Assembly (NCBI RefSeq): GCF_001512295.1 | Contig: NZ_LNUP01000002.1 | Span: forward strand, 62,001-126,000 | From: Pseudomonas sp. EpS/L25 | Lineage (GTDB): Bacteria > Pseudomonadota > Gammaproteobacteria > Pseudomonadales > Pseudomonadaceae | Length of the DNA stretch: 64,000 nt | Direction of reading: 5' to 3' | Shown here: positions 52,744-61,471 of the stretch, one piece after another | How the letters are laid out: each line of letters opens with the position of its first letter | Numbering within the stretch: the first letter of the stretch is position 1 | Notes under the pieces: generated by a model | Told to the model about the DNA's origin: nothing | Databases searched by the model: none | The model's input: only the letters and a program-made list of their open reading frames with translations | Made by a program: the position numbers and the translations under genes

Positions 52744-54798
52744 ATGATCGAACTTGCCCCTGGTAATACCACCCCTATAGATGCCTATCCGCATCTGCTC
52801 GAACCTCTGCAACTGGGGTCGATCAGGCTGCGCAATCGCGTGGTGATGGGGTCCATGCACACGGGGCTGGAAGAGCGTCCGGGCGGCTTCGCCCGCATGG
52901 CGGCCTTCTTCGCCGAACGGGCGCGGGGCGGCGTGGGGCTGATCGTCACCGGCGGCATCGCACCCAACGAAGAGGGCGCGGTGGCCAAGGGCGCCGCCAA
53001 GCTGACCACCGCCGAGGAAGCCGAGCACCACCGTCCGGTGACCGAGGCGGTGCACGCCGCCGGCGGGCGCATCTGCCTGCAGATCCTGCATGCCGGTCGC
53101 TACGCCTACAATCCGCAGTTGGTGGCGCCCTCGGCGCTGCAGGCCCCGATCAATCCCTTCACGCCCCGCGAACTCGCTGACGCCGAGATCGAGACCCAGA
53201 TCGCTGCCTTCGTGCGCTGTGCGGAGCTGGCACAGCGAGCCGGCTACGACGGCGTCGAGGTGATGGGTTCGGAAGGCTACTTCATCAACCAGTTCATCGC
53301 TGCCCGTACCAACCACCGCACCGATCGCTGGGGCGGGGACTTCGCCAGCCGCTGCCGCTTGCCGCTGGCCATCGTCGAGCGCATCCGCGCGGCGACGGGG
53401 CCGGATTTCCTGATCATCTTCCGCCTCTCGCTGCTGGATCTGGTGGAGCAGGGCAGCACCCCCGAGGAGTGCCTGCAGCTGGCGCTCTGGCTGGAGGCCG
53501 CGGGCGTCAGCCTGATCAACACCGGCATCGGCTGGCACGAGGCGCGCATCCCCACCATCGCCACCCTGGTGCCGCGCGGGGCCTTCGCCGCCGTCACCGC
53601 CCAACTCAAGGGCCGGGTAGGCGTGCCGCTGATCGCCACCAACCGTATCAACACGCCCGAGGTGGCCGAGCGGATCCTCGCCGCCGGCCAGGCCGACCTG
53701 GTGTCCATGGCGCGCCCATTGCTGGCCGATGCGGACTTCGTCGCCAAGGCCGCCGCGGGCCGGGCCGACGAGATCAACACCTGCATCGCCTGCAACCAGG
53801 CCTGCCTCGACCACACCTTCGCCGGCAAGCTGACCAGTTGCCTGGTCAATCCCCGCGCCTGCCACGAGACCGAGTTGCTGATCCTGCCCGCCGCCGCGCC
53901 GCGCACCCATGCGGTGGTCGGGGCCGGGCCGGCCGGCCTGGCCGCCGCGATTACCCTGGCGGAGCGCGGTCACCGGGTGGTGCTATTCGAAGCCAGCGAA
54001 CGCATCGGTGGCCAGTTCAACGTCGCCAAGCGCATTCCCGGCAAGGAAGAGTTCGGCGAGACCCTCAGGTACTTCCAGCGGCGTCTGGAGCGGCTGAACG
54101 TCGAGGTGCGTCTCAACCATAGGGCGAGCGCTGCCGAACTGCAGGCCGAGGGCTTCGACTCGGTGATCCTGGCGACCGGCGTCACCCCACGGATTCCTGC
54201 CATTCCCGGCGTCGATCATCCCAAGGTGCTGGGCTATCTGGACGTGCTGCTGGAGCGCCAGCCGGTGGGCCGGCGGGTCGCCCTGATCGGCGCCGGCGGC
54301 ATCGGCTTCGACGTGGCCGACTTCCTCACCCACGCCCAGCAGGAGGCCGAGCCCATCACCGCCTTCTACCAGGAGTGGGGCATCGATCCCAGCTTCAGCA
54401 CCCGTGGCGGTTTGGCGCCGGCATCGCCCCCGGTGGTGGATCGGGAGGTCTGGCTGCTGCAACGCAAACCCGGCAAACCCGGCAAGGGCCTCGGCAAGAC
54501 CACTGGCTGGATTCACCGGGCGCGTCTGCAGCACCGGGGAGTGCACGCCATCGGCGGGGTGGAATACCTGCGCATCGACGACGCCGGCCTGCACCTGCGC
54601 CTGCCCGATGGCACCGAGCAGCTGTTGGCGGTGGACAACGTGGTGCTCTGCGCCGGGCAGGAGTCGCTGCGCGAGCTGGAGAGCGAGCTGCTGGGCTTGG
54701 GCATGGCGGTGCATCGGGTTGGCGGGGCGGATGTCGCGGCCGAGCTGGATGCCAAGCGCGCCATCGATCAGGCCACGCGACTTGCCGCTCAGCTGTAA
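52744..54798 (+). CDS. fadH: NADPH-dependent 2,4-dienoyl-CoA reductase
   Basis: 684 aa. It reduces 2,4-dienoyl-CoA intermediates in beta-oxidation of polyunsaturated fatty acids. An OYE-like TIM barrel (FMN; LGSIRLRNRVVMGSMHTGLE, EVMGSEGYFINQF) covers ~1-370. The 4Fe-4S cysteines are in INTCIACNQACLD and SCLVNPRAC. FAD- and NADPH-binding domains follow (VVGAGPAGLAAAITLAERG; VALIGAGGIGFDVADFL). Length is normal. The order fadH, coiled-coil protein, NAD kinase, phosphatase, rhomboid is, as I recall it, conserved in P. aeruginosa. Confidence 0.95.
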   Translation: MIELAPGNTTPIDAYPHLLEPLQLGSIRLRNRVVMGSMHTGLEERPGGFARMAAFFAERARGGVGLIVTGGIAPNEEGAVAKGAAKLTTAEEAEHHRPVTEAVHAAGGRICLQILHAGRYAYNPQLVAPSALQAPINPFTPRELADAEIETQIAAFVRCAELAQRAGYDGVEVMGSEGYFINQFIAARTNHRTDRWGGDFASRCRLPLAIVERIRAATGPDFLIIFRLSLLDLVEQGSTPEECLQLALWLEAAGVSLINTGIGWHEARIPTIATLVPRGAFAAVTAQLKGRVGVPLIATNRINTPEVAERILAAGQADLVSMARPLLADADFVAKAAAGRADEINTCIACNQACLDHTFAGKLTSCLVNPRACHETELLILPAAAPRTHAVVGAGPAGLAAAITLAERGHRVVLFEASERIGGQFNVAKRIPGKEEFGETLRYFQRRLERLNVEVRLNHRASAAELQAEGFDSVILATGVTPRIPAIPGVDHPKVLGYLDVLLERQPVGRRVALIGAGGIGFDVADFLTHAQQEAEPITAFYQEWGIDPSFSTRGGLAPASPPVVDREVWLLQRKPGKPGKGLGKTTGWIHRARLQHRGVHAIGGVEYLRIDDAGLHLRLPDGTEQLLAVDNVVLCAGQESLRELESELLGLGMAVHRVGGADVAAELDAKRAIDQATRLAAQL

Positions 54799-55118
54799 CT
54801 CTTCGTTGCAAACCGGGAAGATTTATGTGACCTGTCTCTCATAACATTCTTTCCAGACCGACCGCCGTCCCAATGTCCGGCGCCGGCCCCGTCGCGCCGC
54901 GCAGGATTGGCTAAGCTGCCGTCCTGCTGCCTCGGCCGGGCGATCCGCCTGCTGGCGCACCAGGTAGCGCGGGGGATGCATTAGTGCTCCGCCGGCCGGG
55001 AGAGGTAGGATGCACCTCCAGTCGCATCGTCCCCCTCGCCCTGCCAATGCCTGAGCGAGTCACGGGGACGGACGCTGGCCTCGGTATTCATGTGGGATCG
55101 ACAGGGCAAGCGGCACAG
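54799..55118. other. 320-bp intergenic region
   Basis: Follows fadH. The first 60 bases are moderately AT-rich; the rest is GC-rich. In-frame starts at 54984 and 55047 would extend the next gene into this area but have no ribosome-binding site and odd composition. TAGGAT at 55007-55012 could be a -10 box, without a good partner. No hairpin terminator or repeat is clear. Confidence 0.4.
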
Positions 55119-56432
55119 ATGGCAGAGACGTTGAACGAAGAGGCGGTACTGACCCCGGTGGTGCTGGGGTTCGGCGACCAGGGCGTGAACCGCGCCCTGC
55201 TGTTTCCCGATTTCCAGGCGCTCTGGCGCGGCGAGGGCCCACTGCTCGACTGCGCGGGCCGGCGCCATCGCTTCGTCTATCTGTTGCTGGACGACCATCG
55301 CCGGGTCAAGGCCGCCGTGTTCTTCCTGCTGGCCTTCGACGCCCAGGGTTGCCCGCTGCCCGAATGGGACCTGCCGCTGATGGAGTTGGCCGAGCGTGGC
55401 GGCGTCGGTCCCGATCTCGGCGCCGGTCCGATCCGCCTGGCCAGCCGCAGCCAATGCGCCATTTCCTGGCACCAGGGTGATCTCTGGGACCCGCGCAGCG
55501 ATGAGGATCATGACGACTGGCAGGCGATTCGCGACTGCCTGGGCCTGGTCGCGCCGCGCGACGGCGAGGTCGAGCTGGCCGGGGAATACCATCCCAGCGC
55601 CGCCGACGGCATCGACGTCGAGGCGCGTCTGGAGCGGGTCCGCCGCATCCTCGCCCAGGAACACCAGGAGGCGCTGGACAAGCTCATCGCCGGCCAGCGC
55701 ACCCGTTTGCTCACGCTCACCCGGCAGCACCAGGAAGACCTGGCACGGCTGCAGCGCGACGCCGACGAGCTGCGCACCGCCAAGGCCGAGCTGGAGGTGC
55801 GCTACGCCGCCCTGGCCCAGCACTTGGAACAGCAGAACGACCTGGCCCGCCAGCAGCGCGAAGAACTCAACGAGCAGATGCGTACCCTGGAGCGCAACGC
55901 CCTCTACAAGATCGAGGCACTGCGTATCCAGGCCGAAGCCGAGAGCGAAGCCCGGGTGGCCGCCGCGGTGAATGAGCTGAAGAACCAGCTGTCGATCCGC
56001 GAGGTGGAACTCAAGTACCGCGACGAACTGGACGGCCAGCTGCAGGACGACATCCGCCAGTTGCGCGAGCGCTGCGCCCAGTTGGTCGCCGACAGCAACG
56101 AAGGGCAGCTGGAGCGCCTGGCGCGCCAGGGCATCCTCTTCGTCACCTTCCAGCCCGGCGCGGGGCATCTCATCCTCGGGCGCCAGGACGTGCCGCGCTT
56201 CAGTGCCGATCCCCTGGGTTTCGTCGCCGAACACTGCAAGGTCAGCCGCGAGCAGTACCAGCGCTGGCTGGAGCATCACCAGCAGCCGGTGTGCCAGGCC
56301 GAGGTGGACGGCGAACGCTGCGGTCGTCCGGTGGCGCGGGTGGAGCATCCGGCCCAGTTCGATCCCCTGCGCTCGACGCGCTGTGCGGAGCATCGGGGCG
56401 ACGACAGCGATGGCGACGTCGCCAATCTCTGA
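55119..56432 (+). CDS. Coiled-coil protein of unknown function
   Basis: 437 aa from ATG 55119 (MAETLNEEAVLTPVV). Residues ~1-165 form a globular domain (FRHR-type core RRHRFVYLLLDDHRRV). About 170-330 is a long coiled coil rich in Glu, Gln, Arg and Leu (EHQEALDKLIAGQRTRLLT, LAQHLEQQNDLARQQREEL). The C-terminus (~350-437) holds a cysteine-containing stretch (CQAEVDGERCGRPVARVEH, CAEH) that could bind zinc. I do not know its function. Conserved placement after fadH and before nadK is inferred from memory of Pseudomonas genomes. The start choice is uncertain. Confidence 0.7.
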   Translation: MAETLNEEAVLTPVVLGFGDQGVNRALLFPDFQALWRGEGPLLDCAGRRHRFVYLLLDDHRRVKAAVFFLLAFDAQGCPLPEWDLPLMELAERGGVGPDLGAGPIRLASRSQCAISWHQGDLWDPRSDEDHDDWQAIRDCLGLVAPRDGEVELAGEYHPSAADGIDVEARLERVRRILAQEHQEALDKLIAGQRTRLLTLTRQHQEDLARLQRDADELRTAKAELEVRYAALAQHLEQQNDLARQQREELNEQMRTLERNALYKIEALRIQAEAESEARVAAAVNELKNQLSIREVELKYRDELDGQLQDDIRQLRERCAQLVADSNEGQLERLARQGILFVTFQPGAGHLILGRQDVPRFSADPLGFVAEHCKVSREQYQRWLEHHQQPVCQAEVDGERCGRPVARVEHPAQFDPLRSTRCAEHRGDDSDGDVANL

Positions 56433-56450
56433 GCCAGCGTCGTCACCGCC

Positions 56451-57374
56451 ATGACGATCCTTACCCCCGCTACGCTTCAGGAGGTGCAACCTGCACTCCT
56501 GACCGCGCGCGACCTGCGCCTGGCCGTGCTGCGCCTGGACCAGCGCCCGGACGCCGGTAACGGCAACAAGGGCTACAAGCTGCTGCCCTGGCGCGAACGC
56601 CTGCGCCGGGGTGAGGGGCGAGGCCTCATCGGCCTGGGCGGCGTCCACTCCAATCATCTCCATGCGCTGGCTGCCCTCGGTCAGCAGGAAGGCTTCGCCA
56701 CCGTCGGCCTGCTGCGTGGCGAGCCCTGTCAGACGCCCACCGTCCAGGACCTCCAGGCCTGGGGCATGACCCTGCACTGGCTCGGCTATGGCGGCTATCG
56801 CCGTCGTCATGACGCCGACTTCTGGCAACCCTGGCAGGCCCGCTATCCGGACCTGCTTCCCGTTCCCGAAGGAGGCTGTGCCGAGGCGGCGGCGCTCGCC
56901 TGTGCCGGGATCGCCGCCGAATTGCGCCAGGGCCTCGCCGCCCTGGACTGGCCGGACTGCCAGCAACTCTGGCTGGCGGCCGGCACCGGCACTACCCTGG
57001 CCGGGGTGATCCGCGCCGCCGATCCGGCCTGGCAGGTGGTGGGTGGGCTGGCCGTACCGCCGGGGCAGGGTGTCGAGGCCAATCTGGCAACCTTGCTGCC
57101 GCGCGGAACCACGACGAACTGGCGCCTGGTGAATGCCTGTCGCGGCGGCTTCGGACGGATCGATGCCGAGCTGGCCCGGGCCATGGCGGACTTCGCGGAG
57201 CAGACCGGCATCGCCCTCGATCCGCTCTATACCGGCAAGCTCTGGCTGGCGCTCCGGGACGAGATCCAGCAGGGCGCCGTGGCCCCCGACAGCCGCCTGG
57301 TGCTGGTACACAGTGGCGGTCTGCAGGGCCGTCGGGCGCTGGAGACTCAGCTGGCAGCCTTGGCGGCGGGCTGA
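56451..57374 (+). CDS. PLP-dependent ACC deaminase / D-cysteine desulfhydrase-like enzyme
   Basis: 307 aa. Fold-type II PLP enzyme: the cofactor lysine lies in AGNGNKGYKLLPWRERL (~40-56), the substrate loop in GGVHSNHLHALAALG, and the phosphate-binding segment in AAGTGTTLAGVI. This group includes 1-aminocyclopropane-1-carboxylate deaminase and D-cysteine desulfhydrase; sequence alone does not separate them here. It starts 18 nt after the coiled-coil gene, on the same strand. The last 28 bp overlap the convergent DUF1853 gene. Confidence 0.85.
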   Translation: MTILTPATLQEVQPALLTARDLRLAVLRLDQRPDAGNGNKGYKLLPWRERLRRGEGRGLIGLGGVHSNHLHALAALGQQEGFATVGLLRGEPCQTPTVQDLQAWGMTLHWLGYGGYRRRHDADFWQPWQARYPDLLPVPEGGCAEAAALACAGIAAELRQGLAALDWPDCQQLWLAAGTGTTLAGVIRAADPAWQVVGGLAVPPGQGVEANLATLLPRGTTTNWRLVNACRGGFGRIDAELARAMADFAEQTGIALDPLYTGKLWLALRDEIQQGAVAPDSRLVLVHSGGLQGRRALETQLAALAAG

Positions 57375-58231
57375 AGCGGCCAGCCTGGGGGCACCAGGAA
57401 CAACCGCGCGGTTTCGTCGCCCCGGTCATCGCGGCGGACCAGCAATTGCGGCCAGATCGGCTCCCCCTCCGGCAACGGCAGGCAGGGCGTGCTCGCCACG
57501 GCTGGCGCCAGCCAGTGGCCCTTGGGCAGTACCTCCCAGGGGCCGTCGGGCAATCGTGAGCGTTCGCACCACAGCGGTGGCTGCGCCGATGGCAAGGCGC
57601 CGGCGGGCCAGGGCAGGGCGGCGTCGAGCGGCTGGAACAGATAGCCCCCCATCCAGAAGGCGGCCCGCGGCGGCGCGATGTCCCGCGCAGCCAGGTCGGC
57701 TCTGGCCAAAGGGGTGCTCGACAGCGGCAGCTGTCGTTCACGCAGATGGGCCAGCTTGCGCGCCAGCTGGTCCTCGCCGCCCGGCCCCAGCCAACGCGGC
57801 GCGGCCGGCACGCCCTCGCCCAGGTAGAACTTCACCGCCAGTTCCAGGTGATGGATACCCTCGTCATCCGCCACCAGCAGGTCCAGTTCGCCCAGGGTCC
57901 GCTCGCCTTCGCGCAGTGGTAGGTTGGCGGCCAGCAGCCGCACTCCAGGCGCGCGATCCAGGGCGAATTGCCAGAGTCTTTCGTATTGTCGCCCCAGGCG
58001 CCGGTCGCTGCCCTGCGCCAGCCAGGCGGTCAATTCGGCCGGTGCCGCGTCCTGTTGCCGTAGCCAGTCCGCCAGCCGCTCGGGATGGGCCGCCCAGTCG
58101 CTGGCGACCAGGGGGTGGCGGGTGTCGTCGGCCACCAGCAGCGGCGGCGCGCTCAGCGTCCAGGCGAGGTCGCGCACCTGGGGCTGGCTCAGGCGGCGTT
58201 GCAACGCGCACAGCTCGGCGAAGGGCGTCAT
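57347..58231 (-). CDS. DUF1853 family protein
   Basis: 294 aa. Sequence features match the DUF1853 family: VRDLAWTLSAPPLL near the N-terminus, GRQYERLWQFAL and the ELDLLV-x-HHLELAVKFYLG region (~118-143), which recalls a PD-(D/E)xK nuclease-like core, then RKLAHLRERQLPLS. No signal peptide. Function unknown. Start ATG 58231 (MTPFAELC) is preferred; an in-frame ATG at 58249 would add six residues. It is convergent and overlapping with the PLP enzyme, divergent from nadK. Confidence 0.8.
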   Translation of the reverse strand: MTPFAELCALQRRLSQPQVRDLAWTLSAPPLLVADDTRHPLVASDWAAHPERLADWLRQQDAAPAELTAWLAQGSDRRLGRQYERLWQFALDRAPGVRLLAANLPLREGERTLGELDLLVADDEGIHHLELAVKFYLGEGVPAAPRWLGPGGEDQLARKLAHLRERQLPLSSTPLARADLAARDIAPPRAAFWMGGYLFQPLDAALPWPAGALPSAQPPLWCERSRLPDGPWEVLPKGHWLAPAVASTPCLPLPEGEPIWPQLLVRRDDRGDETARLFLVPPGWPLQPAAKAAS

Positions 58232-58299
58232 GGCGCCAGCATAGGCCAAGGACGGGGTTGCGGATCAACCGAGGCGACCCGTGGTCGGATGCAGGCGGT

Positions 58300-58329
58300 T
58301 TGCCGCTGCCAGGGGCTTTCGCCCATACT
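58300..58329 (+). promoter_or_regulatory. Candidate nadK promoter
   Basis: TTGCCG (58300-58305), an 18-bp spacer and CATACT (58324-58329) lie 38 nt before the nadK ATG, within the divergent gap. It is a moderate match to a sigma70 promoter. Confidence 0.45.
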
Positions 58330-58366
58330 TTCCGCCCAATCCAGCCAACGGGGCCGCCGGCGCGAC

Positions 58367-59251
58367 ATGGACTCCTTTCGTAACATTGGCATCATCGGCC
58401 GACTCGGCAGCACCCAGGTGCTGGACACCATTCGCCGGCTGAAGACGTTTCTGCTGGCGCGGAATCGCAACGTCATCCTGGAGAACACCATCGCCGAGGT
58501 GTTGCCCGGCCATGGCCTGCAGACGGTGTCGCGCAAGCTCATGGGCGAGATCTGCGACCTGGTGATCGTGGTCGGTGGTGACGGCAGCCTACTCGGCGCC
58601 GCCCGCGCTCTGGTGCGCCCGCGGGTGCCGGTGTTGGGCATCAACCGTGGCAAGCTCGGCTTCCTTACCGACATCCGCCCCGACGAGCTGGAGACCAAGG
58701 TCGCCGAGGTGCTCGATGGCCAATACCTGATGGAGACGCGCTTCCTGCTGGACGCCTTCGTCGAGCGCGGCGGTGAGATCATCGGCCAGGGCGATGCCCT
58801 CAACGACGTGGTGCTGCACCCCGGCAAGTCCACCCGGATGATCGAATTCGAACTGTACATCGACGGCCAGTTCGTCTGCAGCCAGCGCGCCGACGGCCTG
58901 ATCGTCGCCACCCCCACCGGCTCCACCGCCTACTCGCTGTCGGCCGGCGGCCCCATCATGCATCCCAAGCTGGACGCCATCGTGGTGGTGCCCATGTACC
59001 CCCACACCCTGTCCAGCCGCCCCATCGTGGTCTCCGGCGACAGCACCCTGTCGATCCTGGTGTCGCCGAACATGACGATCTATCCGCAGGTCTCATGTGA
59101 TGGCCAGAATCATTTCACCTGCGCACCCGGCGATACCGTGACCATTCAGAAGAAGCCCCACAAGCTCAGGCTGATCCATCCGCTGGATCACAACTACTAC
59201 GAGATCTGCCGGACCAAGCTCGGCTGGGGCAGTCGGCTGGGAGACGATTGA
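58367..59251 (+). CDS. nadK: NAD kinase
   Basis: 294 aa. Phosphorylates NAD to NADP using ATP. The signatures VVGGDGSLLGAAR (GGDG, ~66), LGINRGKLGFLTDI, NDVVLHPGKSTRM (NE/D motif, ~150) and TPTGSTAYSLSAGGPI are complete. It begins at ATG 58367 (MDSFRNIGIIGRLGS). The TGA stop overlaps the next start by one base (TGATG at 59249-59253), coupling it to the metallophosphatase. Length is as expected. Confidence 0.95.
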   Translation: MDSFRNIGIIGRLGSTQVLDTIRRLKTFLLARNRNVILENTIAEVLPGHGLQTVSRKLMGEICDLVIVVGGDGSLLGAARALVRPRVPVLGINRGKLGFLTDIRPDELETKVAEVLDGQYLMETRFLLDAFVERGGEIIGQGDALNDVVLHPGKSTRMIEFELYIDGQFVCSQRADGLIVATPTGSTAYSLSAGGPIMHPKLDAIVVVPMYPHTLSSRPIVVSGDSTLSILVSPNMTIYPQVSCDGQNHFTCAPGDTVTIQKKPHKLRLIHPLDHNYYEICRTKLGWGSRLGDD

Positions 59252-60210
59252 TGCCCCTGGGCCACGATCTCATCGGCGACCTGCACGGCTGCGCCCACAC
59301 CCTGGACCTGCTGCTGGAGCGCCTCGACTACCGCCAGAAGGACGGCGTCTGGCAGCACCCCGAGCGCCAGGCGATCTTCCTCGGCGACCTGGTCGACCGC
59401 GGGCCGCGTATCCGCGGTGCCCTGCGGCGGGTGCGTGCCATGGTCGAGGGCGGCCATGCCCACTGCATCCTCGGCAACCACGAACTCAATGCCCTGGCCT
59501 GGCACACCCCGGCCACGCCTGGCACCGGCCAGACCTGGGTACGCGAGCACACGCCGCGGCATCGCCAACTGATCCAGGAGACCCTGAGCGCCTTCGCCGA
59601 CCATCCCGAGGAATGGCAGGATCACTTGCGCTGGCTCTACACCCTGCCGCTGTGCAAGGACTTCGGCCACTTCCGCATCGTCCACGCCTGCTGGGATCAG
59701 CGGCTGATCGACGAATTCCTGCACCACTATCCGGATGCCTGCATCGATGAGGATTTCGTCCGCCAGTCCATCCGCGCCGGCAGCCTGGCGAGTCGGGTCG
59801 CCTCGCGGCTGCTCAATGGCGTCTCGCTGCCCCTGCCCCATGGCCTGCGCCTCACCGGCAGCGACGGCTACGTGCGGGCACGCTTTCGTACCAAGTTCTG
59901 GGAGAGCGATCCCCAGACCTATGGCGACGTGGTCTTCCAGCCCGACGCCCTGCCGGCGGAGATCGCCTGCGAACGCCTGAGCGACGAGGAAAAGGCCGGG
60001 TTGCTTTGCTATGGCGAAGACGAACCGCTGCTGTTCGTCGGTCACTACTGGCGCGACGGCCACCCCGAACCCCTGCGCCCCAACCTGGCCTGCCTGGACT
60101 ACAGCGCGGTCAAGTACGGCAAGCTGGTGGCCTACCGCCTCGACGACGAGCGCCAGATCGATCCGGAGAAGTTCGTCTGGATCGACGTGCAGCGGGAGGA
60201 GGGCCGATGA
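59251..60210 (+). CDS. Metallophosphoesterase (PrpA/ApaH-like)
   Basis: 319 aa. The five metallophosphoesterase motifs are visible: DLIGDLHGCAHTL (~9), FLGDLVDRGPRIRG (~44), CILGNHELNA (~70), VHACWD (~147) and VGHYWRDG (~267). It resembles bacterial Ser/Thr phosphatase or Ap4A-hydrolase-like proteins; the substrate is unknown. Start ATG 59251 lies in the nadK stop; a TTG just before it is less likely. It overlaps the rhomboid gene by 4 nt. Confidence 0.87.
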   Translation: MPLGHDLIGDLHGCAHTLDLLLERLDYRQKDGVWQHPERQAIFLGDLVDRGPRIRGALRRVRAMVEGGHAHCILGNHELNALAWHTPATPGTGQTWVREHTPRHRQLIQETLSAFADHPEEWQDHLRWLYTLPLCKDFGHFRIVHACWDQRLIDEFLHHYPDACIDEDFVRQSIRAGSLASRVASRLLNGVSLPLPHGLRLTGSDGYVRARFRTKFWESDPQTYGDVVFQPDALPAEIACERLSDEEKAGLLCYGEDEPLLFVGHYWRDGHPEPLRPNLACLDYSAVKYGKLVAYRLDDERQIDPEKFVWIDVQREEGR

Positions 60211-61076
60211 ACCAGCCGCAACCCGTGCTTCGGGTGCCCCTGGGTCGTGATCTGCTGGGCTTCACCCAGCTCCTGCGCCGTGTGCGGATTCGCCACCGCG
60301 TGGTGGAAGAGGGCGACAGTCAGGTGCTCTGGGTGCTCGATCCGGCGCGGGTCGAGGAAACCCGTGCCCTCTACGAGCGCTACCCCGATGGCGACCCCCA
60401 GGGCCAGGTCAAGGCCGAGCGGCGCTCAGCGGGTGTGGGTCTGCTGACCCAGCTCAAGGCCAGCCCGATCAGCGCGGTCTTCCTGATCATCACCCTGGCA
60501 TTGGGTCTGGCGACCGAGTTCGGCGACAACCTGGCGTTGATCCATTACCTGACGCTGCAGGACTTCCGCCTGATCGATGCCGACCATATCGCCTTCCTCG
60601 ATCTGGACGTCAGCCTCTCCCGCGGCGAATGGTGGCGGCTGGTCACACCGATCTTCCTGCACTTCGGGGTGCTGCACCTGGCGATGAACGCCCTGTGGTT
60701 CTGGGAGCTGGGCCGACGCATCGAATTTCGTCAGGGCGGCCTGATGCTGCTGGTGCTGACCCTGGCCTTCGCTGTCGGCGCCAACCTGGTCCAGTACGCC
60801 TGGAGCGGACCGGCCCTGTTCGGCGGCCTTTCCGGTGTGCTCTACGGCCTGCTCGGCCATTGCTGGCTGTTCCAGTGGCTGGCGCCCAACCCGGCCTACC
60901 GGATGCCCCGTGGCGTGGTGGCCATGATGCTGATCTGGCTGGTGATCTGCCTCACCGGCGTCTTCGATCTGCTCGGCTTCGGTTCCATTGCCAACGGCGC
61001 CCATGTCGGCGGGCTGTTGCTGGGCTGCGCCACGGGCACCATGGGTGGCGCGCTGGCGCGACTGCGCCAACGCTGA
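60207..61076 (+). CDS. Rhomboid-family intramembrane serine protease
   Basis: 289 aa. The cytoplasmic N-terminal ~85 residues are followed by about six or seven transmembrane segments. The catalytic serine is in FGGLSGVLYGLLG (GxSG, ~205), the histidine in NGAHVGGLLLG (~268), and HFGVLHLAMNALWFWELG carries the helix-2 HxxxN motif; RIE follows as usual. All catalytic elements are intact. ATG 60207 overlaps the previous stop. A GlpG-like processing role is inferred from family. Confidence 0.9.
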   Translation: MNQPQPVLRVPLGRDLLGFTQLLRRVRIRHRVVEEGDSQVLWVLDPARVEETRALYERYPDGDPQGQVKAERRSAGVGLLTQLKASPISAVFLIITLALGLATEFGDNLALIHYLTLQDFRLIDADHIAFLDLDVSLSRGEWWRLVTPIFLHFGVLHLAMNALWFWELGRRIEFRQGGLMLLVLTLAFAVGANLVQYAWSGPALFGGLSGVLYGLLGHCWLFQWLAPNPAYRMPRGVVAMMLIWLVICLTGVFDLLGFGSIANGAHVGGLLLGCATGTMGGALARLRQR

Positions 61077-61400
61077 TCAGCGCCGGCGCTTGAGTTCCGG
61101 GGCCAGGCTCAGGGCATTACGGTAGCGCCAGCGCCGTTGGCTGCGCAGGCGGAGCCAGCGGCCCAGGAGCAGCAGCAGGGCACCCGCGCCGAGCAAGCCC
61201 AGGGCGACGTCGTGCTCCAGGACCAGATAGGGTGCCAGTGCCGGCAGTTCCAGCAGGGCGCCGCCGCCGACCAGCACGGCGGCCAGGCCGGCCAGCACCG
61301 ACAGCAACCCGAGGCCGGCGGTCAGCGTGGTGACGAAAGGCCGCCGCAGACGCAGCGGTGGTGGATCGAAACGGTCTTGCTCGGGCAACTTCATCTTCAT
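61077..61400 (-). CDS. Small two-helix membrane protein
   Basis: 107 aa. A basic N-terminus ([13 protein letters not shown]) is followed by two hydrophobic helices ([35 protein letters not shown]) and an Arg-rich tail ([15 protein letters not shown]). No recognised family. Convergent with and directly abutting the rhomboid gene (stop to stop 61076/61077). Starts ATG 61400; ATG 61394 is an alternative. Confidence 0.72.
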   Translation of the reverse strand: MKMKLPEQDRFDPPPLRLRRPFVTTLTAGLGLLSVLAGLAAVLVGGGALLELPALAPYLVLEHDVALGLLGAGALLLLLGRWLRLRSQRRWRYRNALSLAPELKRRR

Positions 61401-61471
61401 ACCCCAGGATTCGCATCAGGCTGCCGAGGTTATACGCCTCGGCGCGCCTTAGCGAGTCTCAAGGGCGCGAG